A stretch of 64,000 nucleotides of DNA, taken from Gongronella butleri (Eukaryota; Mucoromycota; Mucoromycetes; Mucorales; Cunninghamellaceae). Shown here in pieces: positions 34,147 to 45,579 of the stretch. The notes under the pieces are model-generated. The model did not search any database. It was not told the DNA's origin and saw only the letters and a program-made list of their open reading frames with translations. The stretch lies in contig JAIWZP010000006.1 of NCBI GenBank assembly GCA_025201375.1, positions 620,001-684,000 of the forward strand, read 5' to 3'. The translations under genes and the position numbers were made by a program. Every line of letters starts with the position of its first letter. Position 1 is the stretch's first letter.

Positions 34147-35221
34147 ATGGTATATCGTCGACAAGGAAAAGAAGAAAAGAGAGAGAGAGCGAGAAAGACG
34201 AGGGGTGAACGAAAGCGAGCAAGAAAAGCGAAAAGGAAGGAAAAAGGCGTATGTGAGTGTTTAGAGGGCGAGCGAGGGCGTGAGTGGAAAAAAAAAAAGG
34301 GCGTGAAAAGAGGGAGAGAAAAGAGAAAGAGGTGAAAAATAGAAAACGGCAGGCCAATTGAGCTCGAATTTGGCCAATTTTGATCTCTTGGGAAAAGACG
34401 ACGGCAACTTTTTGCGGTGGATGGTGGCACATGAGCTGAGTGGAGTCTGCATGCATGTCATTCATGAGGAACATGGGTGGGTGGGTGGGGGGGGATGCGA
34501 CTCTTTGTTTGTTGTTGGGTGTATTGCATGACAAGGATGTACGTTGTCAACGGGGTGGGAAAGATCGACCCTTTTTTTTTTATTTCTTCCCTTGTGAGGA
34601 GGGAGGGCGAGAGTGGCTGAGAAAAAAAAAAAGTGAGAGCGCGCCTCTTGTCGCGTGCGCCGGCGTGCAATTCCGGGCTTCCGAGAGTGTGAAAAGGAGC
34701 CAATGACCAAACAGCAATTGCATTCCAGTCCAGGATCAAGTTCCTATCCATTGGACACGCGTGCAATTGGTCTCGTTCTTGTAAAAGCGCGCGCCTTTTT
34801 TTTTTTTATGTCTTACTATTTTTTGCCCCATTTGAGTCCCAGGGGATCCACAACCCACCCAAGAAAGAAATAAAAAACCAAATTTATGCTGTGTTGGATT
34901 TGGCATGAATGAATGACGCCAAGCAATGTGAACCCAGCCTTTGTGTCACAATAAGCCTTGCTGATTGCCTGTTGCGGAAGCGCTGTGCTCCGCCATTGGC
35001 TGTCAAAAAGAACTAAAAACAAAACACTGCATATTTGGCTGGAGATTTTCCTGCTGCTCTTTTGCAATTGCCCTTTTTTTGAATTTGAATCCGATAAAAG
35101 CTTGTTTTTGTTCTTCCTTTTTTCCCTTTTTCTTTTCTGCCTCGTCTTTTTTTTTTTTCTCCCTTGGGCTGCCTTTTTTTTTTATTTCCCTAGATACCAA
35201 GCCTTTTTTTTTCTTTTTCTC
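34147..35221. other. Divergent intergenic region between poly(A) polymerase and the mannosyltransferase
   Basis: Purine-rich on the plus strand at 34160-34340 (pyrimidine-rich leader of poly(A) polymerase read on its own strand) and pyrimidine-rich at 35100-35220 (leader of the mannosyltransferase). Nothing else is recognised. Confidence 0.5.
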
Positions 35222-36817
35222 ATGCACCCGCTATTAATGAAGCCCTCGCACAAGGTGTGGTTGGCAGTGGGGGCTGCGATGTTCCTGCTTATGCTGTCTT
35301 GGCGCACGCTGTCGTCGAGTGCGTTCTCTCATCCTGCAACTTCGCCGACGCGCAGCAAGGGTGTGTCGTCTGCCGGGAGTGACGACCCTGTGCGTGCGTG
35401 TTTTGTGATTCTCGTGCGCAACAACGAATTGGATGGGATCAAGAGCACGATTGCGCAGGTGGAGCAGACGTTCAATCGCAAATTCAACTATCCCTATGTG
35501 TTTTTGAACGACGATTACTTTACGGACGAATTCATTGAGCAAACGTCGGCCATGACCAACGCGCCCGTCAGCTATGGCAAGCTGGATTCGCAAATGTGGG
35601 GCTACCCCTCGCACATCAATCTCACCTATGCCGCCGAGCAGCGCACCGAAATGGCCAAAATGGAGATACCCTATGCCGGCAGCGAATCGTATCGCCACAT
35701 GTGCAGGTAAAAAAAGAAAAAAAAGGGATAGCATGCAAGAAAAGAGAGAGAGAACAAAAATGAAATTGAAAAAAAGGACAAAAAAGAGCAAAAACAAGTC
35801 AAAGATGAGGGGAAAAGAAAAGGCGCGTCCAATGCTGATGACCTCTTGGTGTGTGATAGATTCCAAAGTGGCTACTTTTTCCGTCACCGTCTGCTCGATG
35901 GCTACGACTATTACTGGCGCCTGGAGCCCAACGTCTATTACTATTGCGACATTGATTACGACATTTTCAAGTATATGCGCGACAACAACAAAAAATATGG
36001 TAAGCTCACGGCGTCTCACGCGAGCCAATTGCGCGCTCATTGGCCGCTGGAACGAGTGGATAAAAAAAGTGGACAAAAAAGAGTGCTAACGCGCCCCGGT
36101 TTCTTGTGTTAGGCTTCACCATCTCGTTTAAAGAGTATATGGCGACAGTGCCCACGCTGTGGAACACGGTGATGCAATTTAAAAAGGACTACCCAGAGGT
36201 GGTGAAGAATTGGCCTGCACAAAAGGACTCCATGTGGGAGTTTATCACCAACGACAATGGCGAAACATACAACTCGTGTCACTTTTGGACAAATTTCGAG
36301 ATTGCGGCGCTGGATCTCTGGCGTTCCAATGACTATCTCAAGTACTTTAACTACCTGGATCGCTCCGGTGGCTTTTATTATGAACGGTAAGGGATGCATC
36401 TTGGGCGACGTGAGGCGTTCAGGGGCTCACGTCTTTCCTTTTTGCATTTTTTGCCCTTTTTTTTTTAACCTGCATTTAGATGGGGCGATGCGCCTGTGCA
36501 CTCGATTGCGGCGGCCATGATGCTCCGCAAGGACGAATTCCACTTTTTCAACGACATTGGCTATTCCCACACGGGCTATGTCCATTGCCCCACACAGCCG
36601 GCCTTCCGTGACAAGTGTTCTTGCGATCCTGCATCAAATTTCGGTAAGAGAAATTACGAAAAAAAAAAAAAAGCGTGCCAGTGCTGTGGAATATTGCAGC
36701 ATGCGTGCGGCGCGCACCACAAAAGGACCCCGATTGACACACTAGTCCTTTTTCTGCGTAGATTACGACCCAAATCTTAGCTGCTACTCGGTCTACGAAA
36801 AGGCACTCAGATCATAG
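35222..36817 (+). CDS. Alpha-1,2-mannosyltransferase, GT15 (Kre2/Mnt1/Ktr) family
   Basis: Five exons (35222-35706, 35860-35999, 36113-36386, 36480-36643, 36762-36817) join in phase to 372 residues. GT15 enzymes transfer mannose from GDP-mannose to O- and N-linked glycans in the Golgi, as type II membrane proteins. A short N-terminal cytoplasmic tail and one membrane segment (VWLAVGAAMFLLMLSW, about residues 12-27) precede a Ser/Thr stem, then the catalytic domain: ACFVILVRNNELDGI, FNYPYVFLNDDYF, YYWRLEPNVYYYCDIDYD (donor and metal site), and the family motif CHFWTNFEIAALDLWRSNDY. WGDAPVHSIAAA and GYVHCPTQP close the fold. Two nearby in-frame ATGs (35222 and 35237) are possible starts; the first is used here. 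Confidence 0.93.
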
Positions 36818-37160
36818 CCACCTTTTTTTTTTTCTTTTCTCTCTGCCTCTCTCTCTCTTTTGTAACACAACACAAATGCATCCATCCCTCCTAGATTAAA
36901 AAAAAAAACAACAGATTCACGCCATTTCTTTTTTTATTCAGTGCGAATTGAGGGGAATGAGACATGGTTTGCGTCATGAAAAATTGCAAGAGTAATGAGA
37001 AATCATGAAAAAAGGGAGTGGGGATAGTCAGGGGATATCTTTTTGTGCAAATGAGTCAAATGGGAAAGAAAAAAAAAAGAGGGAGACACCCCCCGGCAAC
37101 AAAAGGGGGTGAGGTGGGCGACGAGATGAAAAACACGCCAATGGGTCTCTTTTTTTTTTT
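36818..37160. other. Short convergent intergenic region, nothing recognised
   Basis: CT-rich and A-rich runs only; holds the 3' regions of the two convergent genes. Confidence 0.5.
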
Positions 37161-40100
37161 TTACGTGACGAATTTCTTTTGCTCGCGTTCCATGCGGCGC
37201 TGGCGGGTGCGCTGCTCGGCAAGGGCCCTTTCGGCATCTTCACGTGCAAACACGTCTTTGTGGTAATTTTCGATGATGGGTGTCGTGGAGAGTGCTTCCT
37301 CGAACTTTGGACGCGTTCGATTGAGGCGACGGCGCTTGGTGGTGGTGGCCTGGCTGGACGTGAGGCCCTCGGATTCTTGTGACGGCTGCGTTTGGTCCAT
37401 TTCATTGTCCTGGGAGGCGGCGGCCGTGGTTTGTTGGCGCGCGGGTGAAGATTTGCTGCCTTTGCGGGGCTTGGTGGTTGGCGCGTCGTCATTTTCATCG
37501 ACATGAGTCGGCGGCACGACACGCGCCATGGCAGGTCGACCACGTTTGCGGCCAGTATTCATCTTTGGTCGAGTTTGACCTTGACCACGGCCACGAGGAC
37601 GTCCGCGGCGGGCCTGAGCTTGCGTCTGCGACCGAGTCGGGGTCTGCGTCTGCGTTGGCGAAGTCGGCGAGCTCGGCGTGGTGTCCTTGTCCTCGAATGT
37701 CTCGACCGTGGTGCGTGGCCGACCATTGGCACGCTTCGTTGGACGTGCTGGCGAGGACGATACCGCCTTGCCCTTGCCCTTGACACCCCTCGGAGGCGCA
37801 AGACTCGCCATCTGAATAAAACATAAAAAAAAATCAGCCATTTTGTTTTTTCTCTTTTTTTCGCGTAATTTTCTCATTTTCGCGTTTTTTTTCGCGTTTC
37901 CTCGTTTTTTTTTTTTCCCATCATTTTCATAAATATTACCAGGTCATCGTCGTCTTCCGTGTCGATTTGAGTTGTGGAGCGCGTCGTGCGGCGCGTGATG
38001 CTGCGCGACAGAGTGGTGTCGACGTCGCCTGGGTCATACGCGTCGCTGTCGTCTTGGTCATCATAGACGCGATGCAGGAGCTGGTCGCTATCATCATCTG
38101 GAGATGCGGCGTCGACGTCATCGTGCTGGTACGCGGCTGAATGGCGCATGGAAATGGGTTTTGGCTCTGACGTGTCTGATTGGGCGTGGTGTTCGTATTC
38201 GAGCATGGATTCGGTGATGGGCAAGGGCTCCATTGCCACGTGGTCATCCTCCGCGTGAATTTCGGTCTCTGCGGGACGAACAACAGGAGGCTTGGGCGAT
38301 GGATTGCGTGACGGGATCTCAATGGCGATTTCACTTTCCCCATCTTGCTGCTCGGGGGTTGTCTCGATCTCGTCATGTTCAGAAAGCGGCATTGGCGTGA
38401 TTTCAGAAAGGACCGGGCGCGTATTTTGCGTGATGTTGCGTGGCGGCGGTGGAATAGGGTAATTCGCGTGTGGTAGCATCGTTTTTGTAGAACGCGGCTC
38501 GATGGAGGCGCGCGCCTGCGTTGCGGTTGGCGTTGCTCGTGCGTCGGTGGCCGGCGACACGCGATGCGGCTGGTCTAGCCTCTGACTTGGGGTCGTCCCA
38601 TGGTCCCTGGAAAAATCCTGCGGATTTGGTGGGGAAACGCTTTGTTGGCGATCCCTCGGCGAGCGAATTTCGATGATTTCTTGATTTTCGGGCTTGTTGT
38701 CATCCAAGGGTTGCAGGACAGGTGATAGCAATGGCGAATGCGCCATCGCTTTTTTGCGCCGCATATACGCCGCCAACAGCTGATTTTCCGTATCGTCGTG
38801 CGTAATATCGTGGAAAGACGCGAGACGCGGCACGTCATGCAAAGGCTGAGACGATGCTGACGACGACAGTGGCACGTGTGGCTGCGACTGCTGGCTCAAA
38901 TTCCACCTCAACTGTCGATTCTCTTCCTGCAGCTTGTCAATGATGATATTGTACTTTTGCTTGAGGTTGCGGATCTGGTCCTGCACGTCCTGGTGCATGT
39001 CGTCCAATTCGCGGTGGAAGCGGCGCTCCTGGTGCGCCGCCTGGCTCTTGACAAGCATCTGGTTCGCCTCGTACTTGATGTGCATCTTGCTTTGCTCATG
39101 TCGCATTGTCTGCAACGTGTGGTCCTTGCCAGCCAATTGATCCTTCAGCTGGCGCACCTCCGCTTTCAATACCTCCTCCTTTTCCAGCCACTCTTGCTGC
39201 TTGGATGCCGCCTCGCTATGGAATTGCTTCTTCATCGCCACCAATTGCTGTTCGGCCATCTCTGCACGCTCCGCCTGCTTGCCACGCTCCGCTTCCAACG
39301 AATCCATGTACCGCTCGTCGTCGTCGTGCACACGCATCATGTGCGCCAGCGTCTCCTAGATTACCAATGGGGAACAAATTGAGACTTTTCCCCCTTTTGT
39401 TTTCCCTGGCCTCGTCCACTTACGCGTTCAACCTTGAGCTTCAATTCAAAGTCATCTTGCGTGAATTCGTACGATCGACGCGTCACATTGGCAACCACTG
39501 GCAACAAAAAAAAAAAAAATGAAAAAACGCGCTTTTCGCCTCTTTTTTTTTCTAGATTACCCAATGCCACCTTGAGCCTGCGAATCTCGTCCTTGAGATT
39601 GAGCACCTCGAACTCATGATCACACTGTTGGCGCTGGAACGCGGCACGCGCCACGTGATTCAGCAACGACACCTATAAAAAAAAAAAAGAGGCATGAGCG
39701 TGTCTTGTCCTTTTCACCATTTTTACTTTTTGGCACAAGAAGCGTACCGTGCAAACACTGTTGTTGCTTCGAATTGCCTCGTTTTTCAACGCCTTGAGCT
39801 CCCATTGTCGATTGGTCTCCTCTTGCTCGTCGCGCTCGGGTACGTCCACGGGCTGAGGAGTTGCAGGCGACCAAGTCCCAAGAAAAACAAAGTGGATCAG
39901 ATTATCCAAAATTGAAGAAAGGCGGTCTTTTTTTGTTTTACCTTGTCGAACGAGGGTGGCTGCGCATCGAGAATCATCAGGTCGTCCTCCATGGCAAGTG
40001 GGCGCTTTGGAGGGTTGTCGAGGCTGCAGGGCACGTAATTGACCGACGATTGGAAGCGCGAGGCGATTTGCATCATGTTGTTGACCGGCGTGTCCGTCTC

Positions 40101-41457
40101 GGCCGTGGTATATTGGGACAATTGCATAAAGATGGTCACCAGACGGTCCTTGAGATACGGCAGCAACGTCTCGGCCGTGCACGACCGGCTTGACCGGCTC
40201 TCGCCCACAGGTTGCTGCGATTCCGTCATGCTGACCACCGCGTCGCCTACAAAAAAAAAAAAAAGAATTTTTTTAATAACGTAGCGCAAATAAAAGGCGC
40301 CAAAAGACGCCAACTTACAAAAGGCCTCGTGGGCGCGCTGCACGGCGGCGTCAGTATTGTGTGCGTACAGGGGGAACGGCCAGTCAATCCACGCAGCCTC
40401 GGCCAATTGCGTGTCATTATGGAAAATGCGGCACGACAGCAGACTCGGCAGGTGTCGTGTGAAGCTTGCGGGCTTGTCCAGGCTGTCCGTGTTCGGAATG
40501 TCGTAATAGAGCGCGTCAATCCCCTGGGCGACCACCTCGCGACCTAAGAAAAACGCAAAAAAGGGAAGACTTGAGCCGCTCGCCCGCTTTTACCTGACGC
40601 GCCTTCTTTTTACTTACTGCCGATCGTATGATGCGAGATGTGATCTGTGCATGAATCGTCACCGAGCTCAACAAAGCTGGAGAAACAAAGACAAGGAAAA
40701 AAAAAAGGGCATAAACACGCGTGACACGTGTTTTACACGTGCGCGACGCGTCTTTTTTTTTAAAGTTTTACCACATATCGGCTTGCAAATACATGCTCTC
40801 TCGCGTTGCATGCTCGCGGACCGTGGTGAGAATTGACCGCATAAACTCCTTGACTTGCTCAAACGCGATCATTTCAAAATCGGGTTCCCTGTGGACCAAC
40901 AAAATCACTCCATCAGCACGCGTTGCAACACTTTTTCCCATGTTTTCTAATGTTTACCTCGGCGACATAAAGATGCCAACACCATTGTAACCTAAGCAAC
41001 AACCCCCATCAACACCGTTAAATCGTCGATTTTGGTCCTGTTTTGCATTTTTTTTTTACCATTCAAAGCGTCCTTTAGGATGTTATCCATGGAAGAGCTG
41101 GCGATCTTTGGATTGCCAAACGCGGCATACTCGCAGGTTGTAAAGGGAAGTTTGCTTACTCTGGTAAAAACAAGCAGAACAACGTGAATTTTGCTTGTTT
41201 CTATGGTTTCTACCATTGCCGCGCGCCTACTTACTTTGTGCTGGGGTCTACAAAACGAAAAAAAAAAGGGTGCGGTGTGAGCGCAGTGGGGAAAGGGACA
41301 ACAATCAAGTTTTTTTTTTTCTACCTTTGCGATTGACAAGTGCAAGGGCAGCTTCCTTATGGCCCTCGGTGACGACCACCACCTCACTAACTCTCTTGGG
41401 AATATCGGGCTGCTGCGCGTACACGGCAGCATGCGCTTCCGTCGGTTGGACACGCAT
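37161..41457 (-). CDS. Coiled-coil protein with possible degenerate kinesin-like head and AT-hook-like tail
   Basis: Thirteen exons (41325-41457, 41235-41247, 41060-41160, 40958-40991, 40772-40888, 40618-40676, 40319-40543, 39942-40246, 39748-39852, 39561-39672, 39424-39497, 37940-39355, 37161-37811) join in phase to 1114 residues. The second is a 13-nt microexon. The first 270 residues contain LPFTTCEYAAFGNP, then DNILKDALNGYNGV, and CFVELGDDS, in the order and spacing of the kinesin segments before the P-loop, the GYNG turn, and the VDLAGSE strand. But the ATP-binding GQTGSGKT is missing, so it would not be a motor. About 430 residues of coiled coil follow (for example RFHRELDDMHQDVQDQIRNLKQK). 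The tail is Ser/Thr/Pro-rich and acidic, then basic with AT-hook-like RRGRPRGRG and GRKRGRPA. The last exon begins with ATG and could be a separate gene; the in-phase splice argues for one. The family link is weak inference. Confidence 0.65.
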
Positions 41458-41601
41458 CCTTTGGGTGGGGGAAAAAAAAAGAAAAAAGTTGAAAAAAAGG
41501 GCAAAAGGGCCTGAAAGCGTCTTGTTTCAACACCCGGCCCCGTCAAAAAGCGCCCTTTTTTGTGCAACCCTTCTCTTTTTTTTTTTTTGCGTTTTTCTTT
41601 C
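41458..41601. promoter_or_regulatory. 144-bp divergent promoter
   Basis: The start codons of the coiled-coil gene (minus, 41457) and the Rieske gene (plus, 41602) lie 144 bp apart, so both must be driven from this interval. It has purine-rich sequence at 41464-41500 and pyrimidine-rich sequence at 41570-41600, mirror-image leaders for the two genes. No TATA box is seen. Confidence 0.5.
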
Positions 41602-42216
41602 ATGTTTGTGCCTACAATCAAATACAGGCGTGCCACGCCACACACGCCTGAAGAGAAAATTGTCGCCCCTTCGGCGCCTCTCACACCTGTTGCTCCACCT
41701 CAAGCACCACCCGTACCCAAAGAGCCGGAAGCACCACCAAACGAGCCGGTGCCCACACCTGCTAATACCCTGAGCTATGGGATCACCTTTGAAGAAGTTT
41801 CAGACGACAACGACAGCGACAACGACGAAAAAGTCGCCAACCAAAAGGACGACGTTGCCCAACAGGGCGATAATGGCGTGACCACGAACGGTGGGACCAA
41901 GTCACGTGACCAGGCAGCGACAACAGGGCCGACAATTGCCATTGATCCGCAGGACGACGAGCAATTGCTCATCACACTGTCCAATGGCACAAAGTACACG
42001 GTCGACCGCTATTGCCCGCACGCTGGTGCCGATCTGTCATACCTGGGCAAGGTCGAGGAGAACGAATACCCGCCCGAGATTGGCCCCATTCTCGTGTGTG
42101 GCCTGCACTATTGGGAATTTCTTCTCAAACACAAGGGCCGCAGCGCCAATGGCGTCGCCACCATCAACAGCTGTCCCGCAACCTGCGCGTCCACCGATCA
42201 GAAGCTCGACTGGTGA
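41602..42216 (+). CDS. Rieske-type [2Fe-2S] domain protein
   Basis: A single exon of 204 residues. The C-terminal part contains both halves of a Rieske cluster site: CPHAG (Cys138, His140) and CGLHYWEF (Cys166, His169), separated by DLSYLGKVEENEYPP. This resembles the ferredoxin-type Rieske domains of nitrite reductase small subunits and related soluble proteins. The first 110 residues are Pro-rich then acidic and Gln/Asn-rich, with no targeting signal I can see. No redox partner is encoded nearby. It probably transfers electrons to an unknown partner. The start at 41602 follows a pyrimidine-rich leader; an in-frame ATG 14 codons upstream would lie in that leader. Confidence 0.8.
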   Translation: MFVPTIKYRRATPHTPEEKIVAPSAPLTPVAPPQAPPVPKEPEAPPNEPVPTPANTLSYGITFEEVSDDNDSDNDEKVANQKDDVAQQGDNGVTTNGGTKSRDQAATTGPTIAIDPQDDEQLLITLSNGTKYTVDRYCPHAGADLSYLGKVEENEYPPEIGPILVCGLHYWEFLLKHKGRSANGVATINSCPATCASTDQKLDW

Positions 42217-44711
42217 GCCTGTAGCCTGCTCTTTCTTTCTGTAATTGTACTATTAGAAGTTTTAGATGTAATTTTAAAATATAAACCGGACCCAATTGAA
42301 CGGCAAACCCGAGCATTCCTTGTAAAAAGATGAGCTAAGAGACATCGTCACTGTGGCGAACGCGTTCCTTGCTTGAACTCGTTTGTAGCACGAGCCATCT
42401 CAAATTTATGCGTATTGGCATTTTGGACTTGGTGACGTTGTTTGAGCTTTTGTGTGCCACGCTTTGCGGCACACGTCTTGGACACTTGGCATCATAGTCG
42501 TGTGCTATGCAGTAAAAACCAAGATCTGATGCATGTCGATTGCCGAGAAAATCGCAATTGGCTCATTTTTTACAATTTCTGGTTGCCTTTTGATAAATTC
42601 GCAACCTACAAAAGGTATATACCCAATACCCATACGATCCCAAGCCTTGCCGTCCGAACGAGCCTACTCTTGCGGCTTCGCGACCACTGGATGGCGCGCA
42701 ATGGCAACGTTTGAAAATCACGATTTTTCCAAGGGGTACAGTCACGGATTTGAAAAGCATCGAATGTTGGTCCTCGGATCGCCACGCCATTCACATACAT
42801 GATCAAGTCACTTGCATAACTGACAGAGATGCAATAAAACTCGGTGGTCCATCGACTGGTTCGCGCGCAAAACGAGAAAAGATGCGTATTTTTGTCCCAA
42901 GGCAAAATCAACGAGAAATTGCCGCAGCGCCTTGAAAATTATATCATCAGAAAGAGCGTGCCTCGCTGCGTACATGACCATTAGTGATCACTGAAAAAAG
43001 TGATTTTTTCGCCATTTTACCACGGTTTGAAAATCATATATACTTTTAGACGCGTCATTAACCGTGTCAGGCATCGAGTTTCACGCGCCTGGCTCTATTC
43101 AAATCCACGCGCACGGAGCATTTCTTGCTATTCGACGCGTCGGAGCGCGCTCCAAGACGCGTTTTGCTGCGCAATTCGCAGTTAAAGTTAAACCCAAAAT
43201 CATCCATTGCTCGTCACCGACAAGATGAATCCCACTCTTTTTTTTGCCTTTTTCGTGGTTATTCCCTGCGCTTCATCTTGTGTGCAAGTTTGGCGGAAAT
43301 CAGAAGACCTAGTTTTTCAATTTTGGATTTGGGGCCTCGCGACGTCCAAATTTAGATTTGCATGTGGTGCGCCCGGATGACTTTTGACAGCTGCAAATTT
43401 GATGTCTGTTATGGTAAAGTGGCTTGCCATTTCGTGCTGAGGTGCGTTTCGGGGCACGGCGGTGCCTGGTTAGCGAGCTCGTGTTCCTGTACCTCCAAAA
43501 AATGGACTTTATGTATTTCTCAAGGATAACCTTGTTCGCATCGCCCCCAAATTGCCCCAGATGTGAACCACGCGACGTTTTGGACGAGAACTCAACGACG
43601 ACATGTGGTAATAAACTCAAGTTTTCTTGTCTATTGACTTGTAAAATAAGATTTGTATTCGGTTTTTTTAAGTATTGCTCCTCCAAGGACTGGCTTTGAG
43701 ACCTGCAAACTTTGCGCAATGCTTTCATTACTCATGAGAAACACCTGATCCAAATTTGACAGTGGTCGAACAACGGCAGCTCCCAACAAGCTTAACTTTA
43801 GCAAGCAAAAACGGGTAAATGCCGTGAAACACGGATTTCGGCCATAATGGAGCAGGTGTCATTTACAATCGAAACGCGACAAACCATGCGCTGAGCAATT
43901 GGACATGTTTTCATGGGGCCCCATTCGAACAAGGCCGATTTCGCAGAAATATTCGATTGGCACCGGCAACGAGCTCTTTTTGCTTGAGGGCGTAAAATAA
44001 GAGCAAAAAAGTGTTCACCCGATTTATCCGATTACAGGGCAGTGAACCGAAAATGGCCATTTGGAAGCAAAGGTCGATCTTTGGCCAGCCAATGGCTGCA
44101 AGAACTCGATTGAATGCTGTGAAACAACACGTTGCATCCGCAGTCGATGCTCAGGGCACGGTGTCAGGCCAATTCTTGGCCGGATTCACGGGCCCCTCTG
44201 TCTCTTGTTACACTCTTCAGCCACGGGTCCCGCCAGCAATGGGTGTACAGAGTCAAAAATAAAAAGAAAACTAAAAAAAAACTGTATCACGTAGAAATGG
44301 AACTCGCCGTTGGTTGATGAAATCGCTGATGGTATGGCTGGCCGAGGAAAGAGATGGACCGGTCGATCTGTATCCATCCAATGAGATGGCGCCAATGTCT
44401 CGGTTGACGATGAAACAGCCAAGGGTAATGGGATTTTCCCCCTTTTTTTTCCATCCAATTGCCATTGTTGGCATAGTGAATTTATGCAAAGGTACTAGTG
44501 TCAAGGTCATGGTCATCAAAAGTATGTCAAATTAAAATATTTTTTAATGTTCTTGGTATGAAGATGCAACTAGTGAGTAAAATAACTTTTTTTTCCAGGA
44601 AAAGCAAATCGAGGACAAATGGGATGCAGGAAAAAGGGCGGGGGGGGGGTGAGGGCTGGGAATCATGAATCAATAAAATACAAGGCAAAAGAGATGATGA
44701 AGATGAACGAA
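42217..44711. other. Repeat island, gene-free
   Basis: Positions 42640-43490 are a long copy of repeat B, with additional sequence shared with the 55.6-57.0 kb island on its left side. The right part (43700-44700) has no coding or repeat signal I recognise, apart from a G run at 44641-44650. Confidence 0.55.
42640..43490 (+). repeat. Dispersed repeat family B, copy 4 (long)
   Basis: Very similar in order and sequence to the copy at 56070-56960: CCAAGGGGTACAGTCACGGA, then GAAAGAGCGTG and CGCTGC, CACTGAAAAAAGTGATTTTTT, CCACGGTTTGAAAATCATAT, ATACTTTT(A/C)GACGCG, GGACGCGTCGG-type block, CCATTGCTCGTCACCGAC, TTTTTCGTGGTT, and CTTGCCATTTC(G/A)TGCT at the right end. The palindrome CACTGAAAAAAGTG is part of the repeat. 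Confidence 0.75.
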
Positions 44712-45388
44712 TTAGAGCGTATTGTCGCTTTCGCGTCGGCCAGGCTTCAATCGCAATGGTATGGCAGGGTTGGAAGTGTTTGGTTCGCGCACCATGAAGG
44801 CGACGGGAAGCTCGTCGTTGTTGCAGAGACCCAGGACGATGCGCGGCTCAAAGCCGTGGTGCTTGAGGAATTCTAGAGTGTGTTGGTGCTCGACCATGAC
44901 CTCGGCAAAGATGGGCATATGCGACTTGTCGGCTTTTTCGATCAGGTGGTTGAGCAGGGCGGTGGCAATGCCATTGCGGCGCTCGCAGCGCAGCACACCC
45001 AGGTACTCGAGCGTCAGGTAGCTGTCGTGGTCGGCCATCACACGCTTGCGCACCTTGTCGCGCCATGACTGATACATGACGGCGCGCACCGATGCCATCC
45101 AGCCAAGCATCTTGGCCAGCTTGGTCACGCTTGGCCGTCCAAAGCCTCCAGACTTGCTGCCCGAAAACACCATCACGCCCTTGCAGCCCTCGGCCTGTAC
45201 AACGTAATCGCGGCTAGCAAGCGACGCTGCGTTTAGAATATTTTTGAAAAACTTGAAATACATGTCGTTCGATTCGTTCTGGCCTCCGCGGCAGCACCAT
45301 GACAAGACATCTTGGTCCCCATAGGCATCCTGAAGTGTGTTTGCGGCTTCTTGCAAGGCACCTAAGTTGGGGGAAAAAAGGCGAAAGC

Positions 45389-45427
<39 letters not shown>

Positions 45428-45579
45428 GGTTAGCTCCCTTTTAAGCCTCTCGTTGTCGATCCCTCGCTTATTTCTTTACCTTTGACGACCGGTCGCACGT
45501 TGATAGGCTTGGCATCCACAGACACAGTGAGTTTGCGGCTGATGCGGTGAGGTTGTGGAAGAGGTGCGGCCATGGACAT
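44712..45579 (-). CDS. GNAT-family N-acetyltransferase
   Basis: Two exons (45480-45579 and 44712-45361) give 249 residues. The acetyl-CoA binding loop of GNAT enzymes is visible as CERRNGIATALLNHLIEKA (the R-x-x-G-x-A/G motif), preceded by the strand LTLEYLGVLR and followed by PIFAEVMVEHQHTLEFLKHHGFE, the usual fourth motif. The substrate is unknown. A second ATG lies two codons after the first. The intron contains 32 consecutive A on the plus strand (poly-U in the transcript). It is bordered by repeat-rich sequence on one side and a long empty region on the other. Confidence 0.8.

Noticed and set aside
35234..36076. 280-codon minus-strand frame over the GT15 mannosyltransferase
   Set aside because: Crosses exons and an intron of the real gene and resembles nothing.
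37812..37939. Gene boundary between the coiled-coil part and the AT-hook-like part
   Set aside because: The last exon starts with ATG right at an acceptor, so a separate gene is possible. But the interval starts GTAATA and ends TTCAG, both sides are in phase 0, and there is no room for a terminator and promoter, so one gene is preferred.
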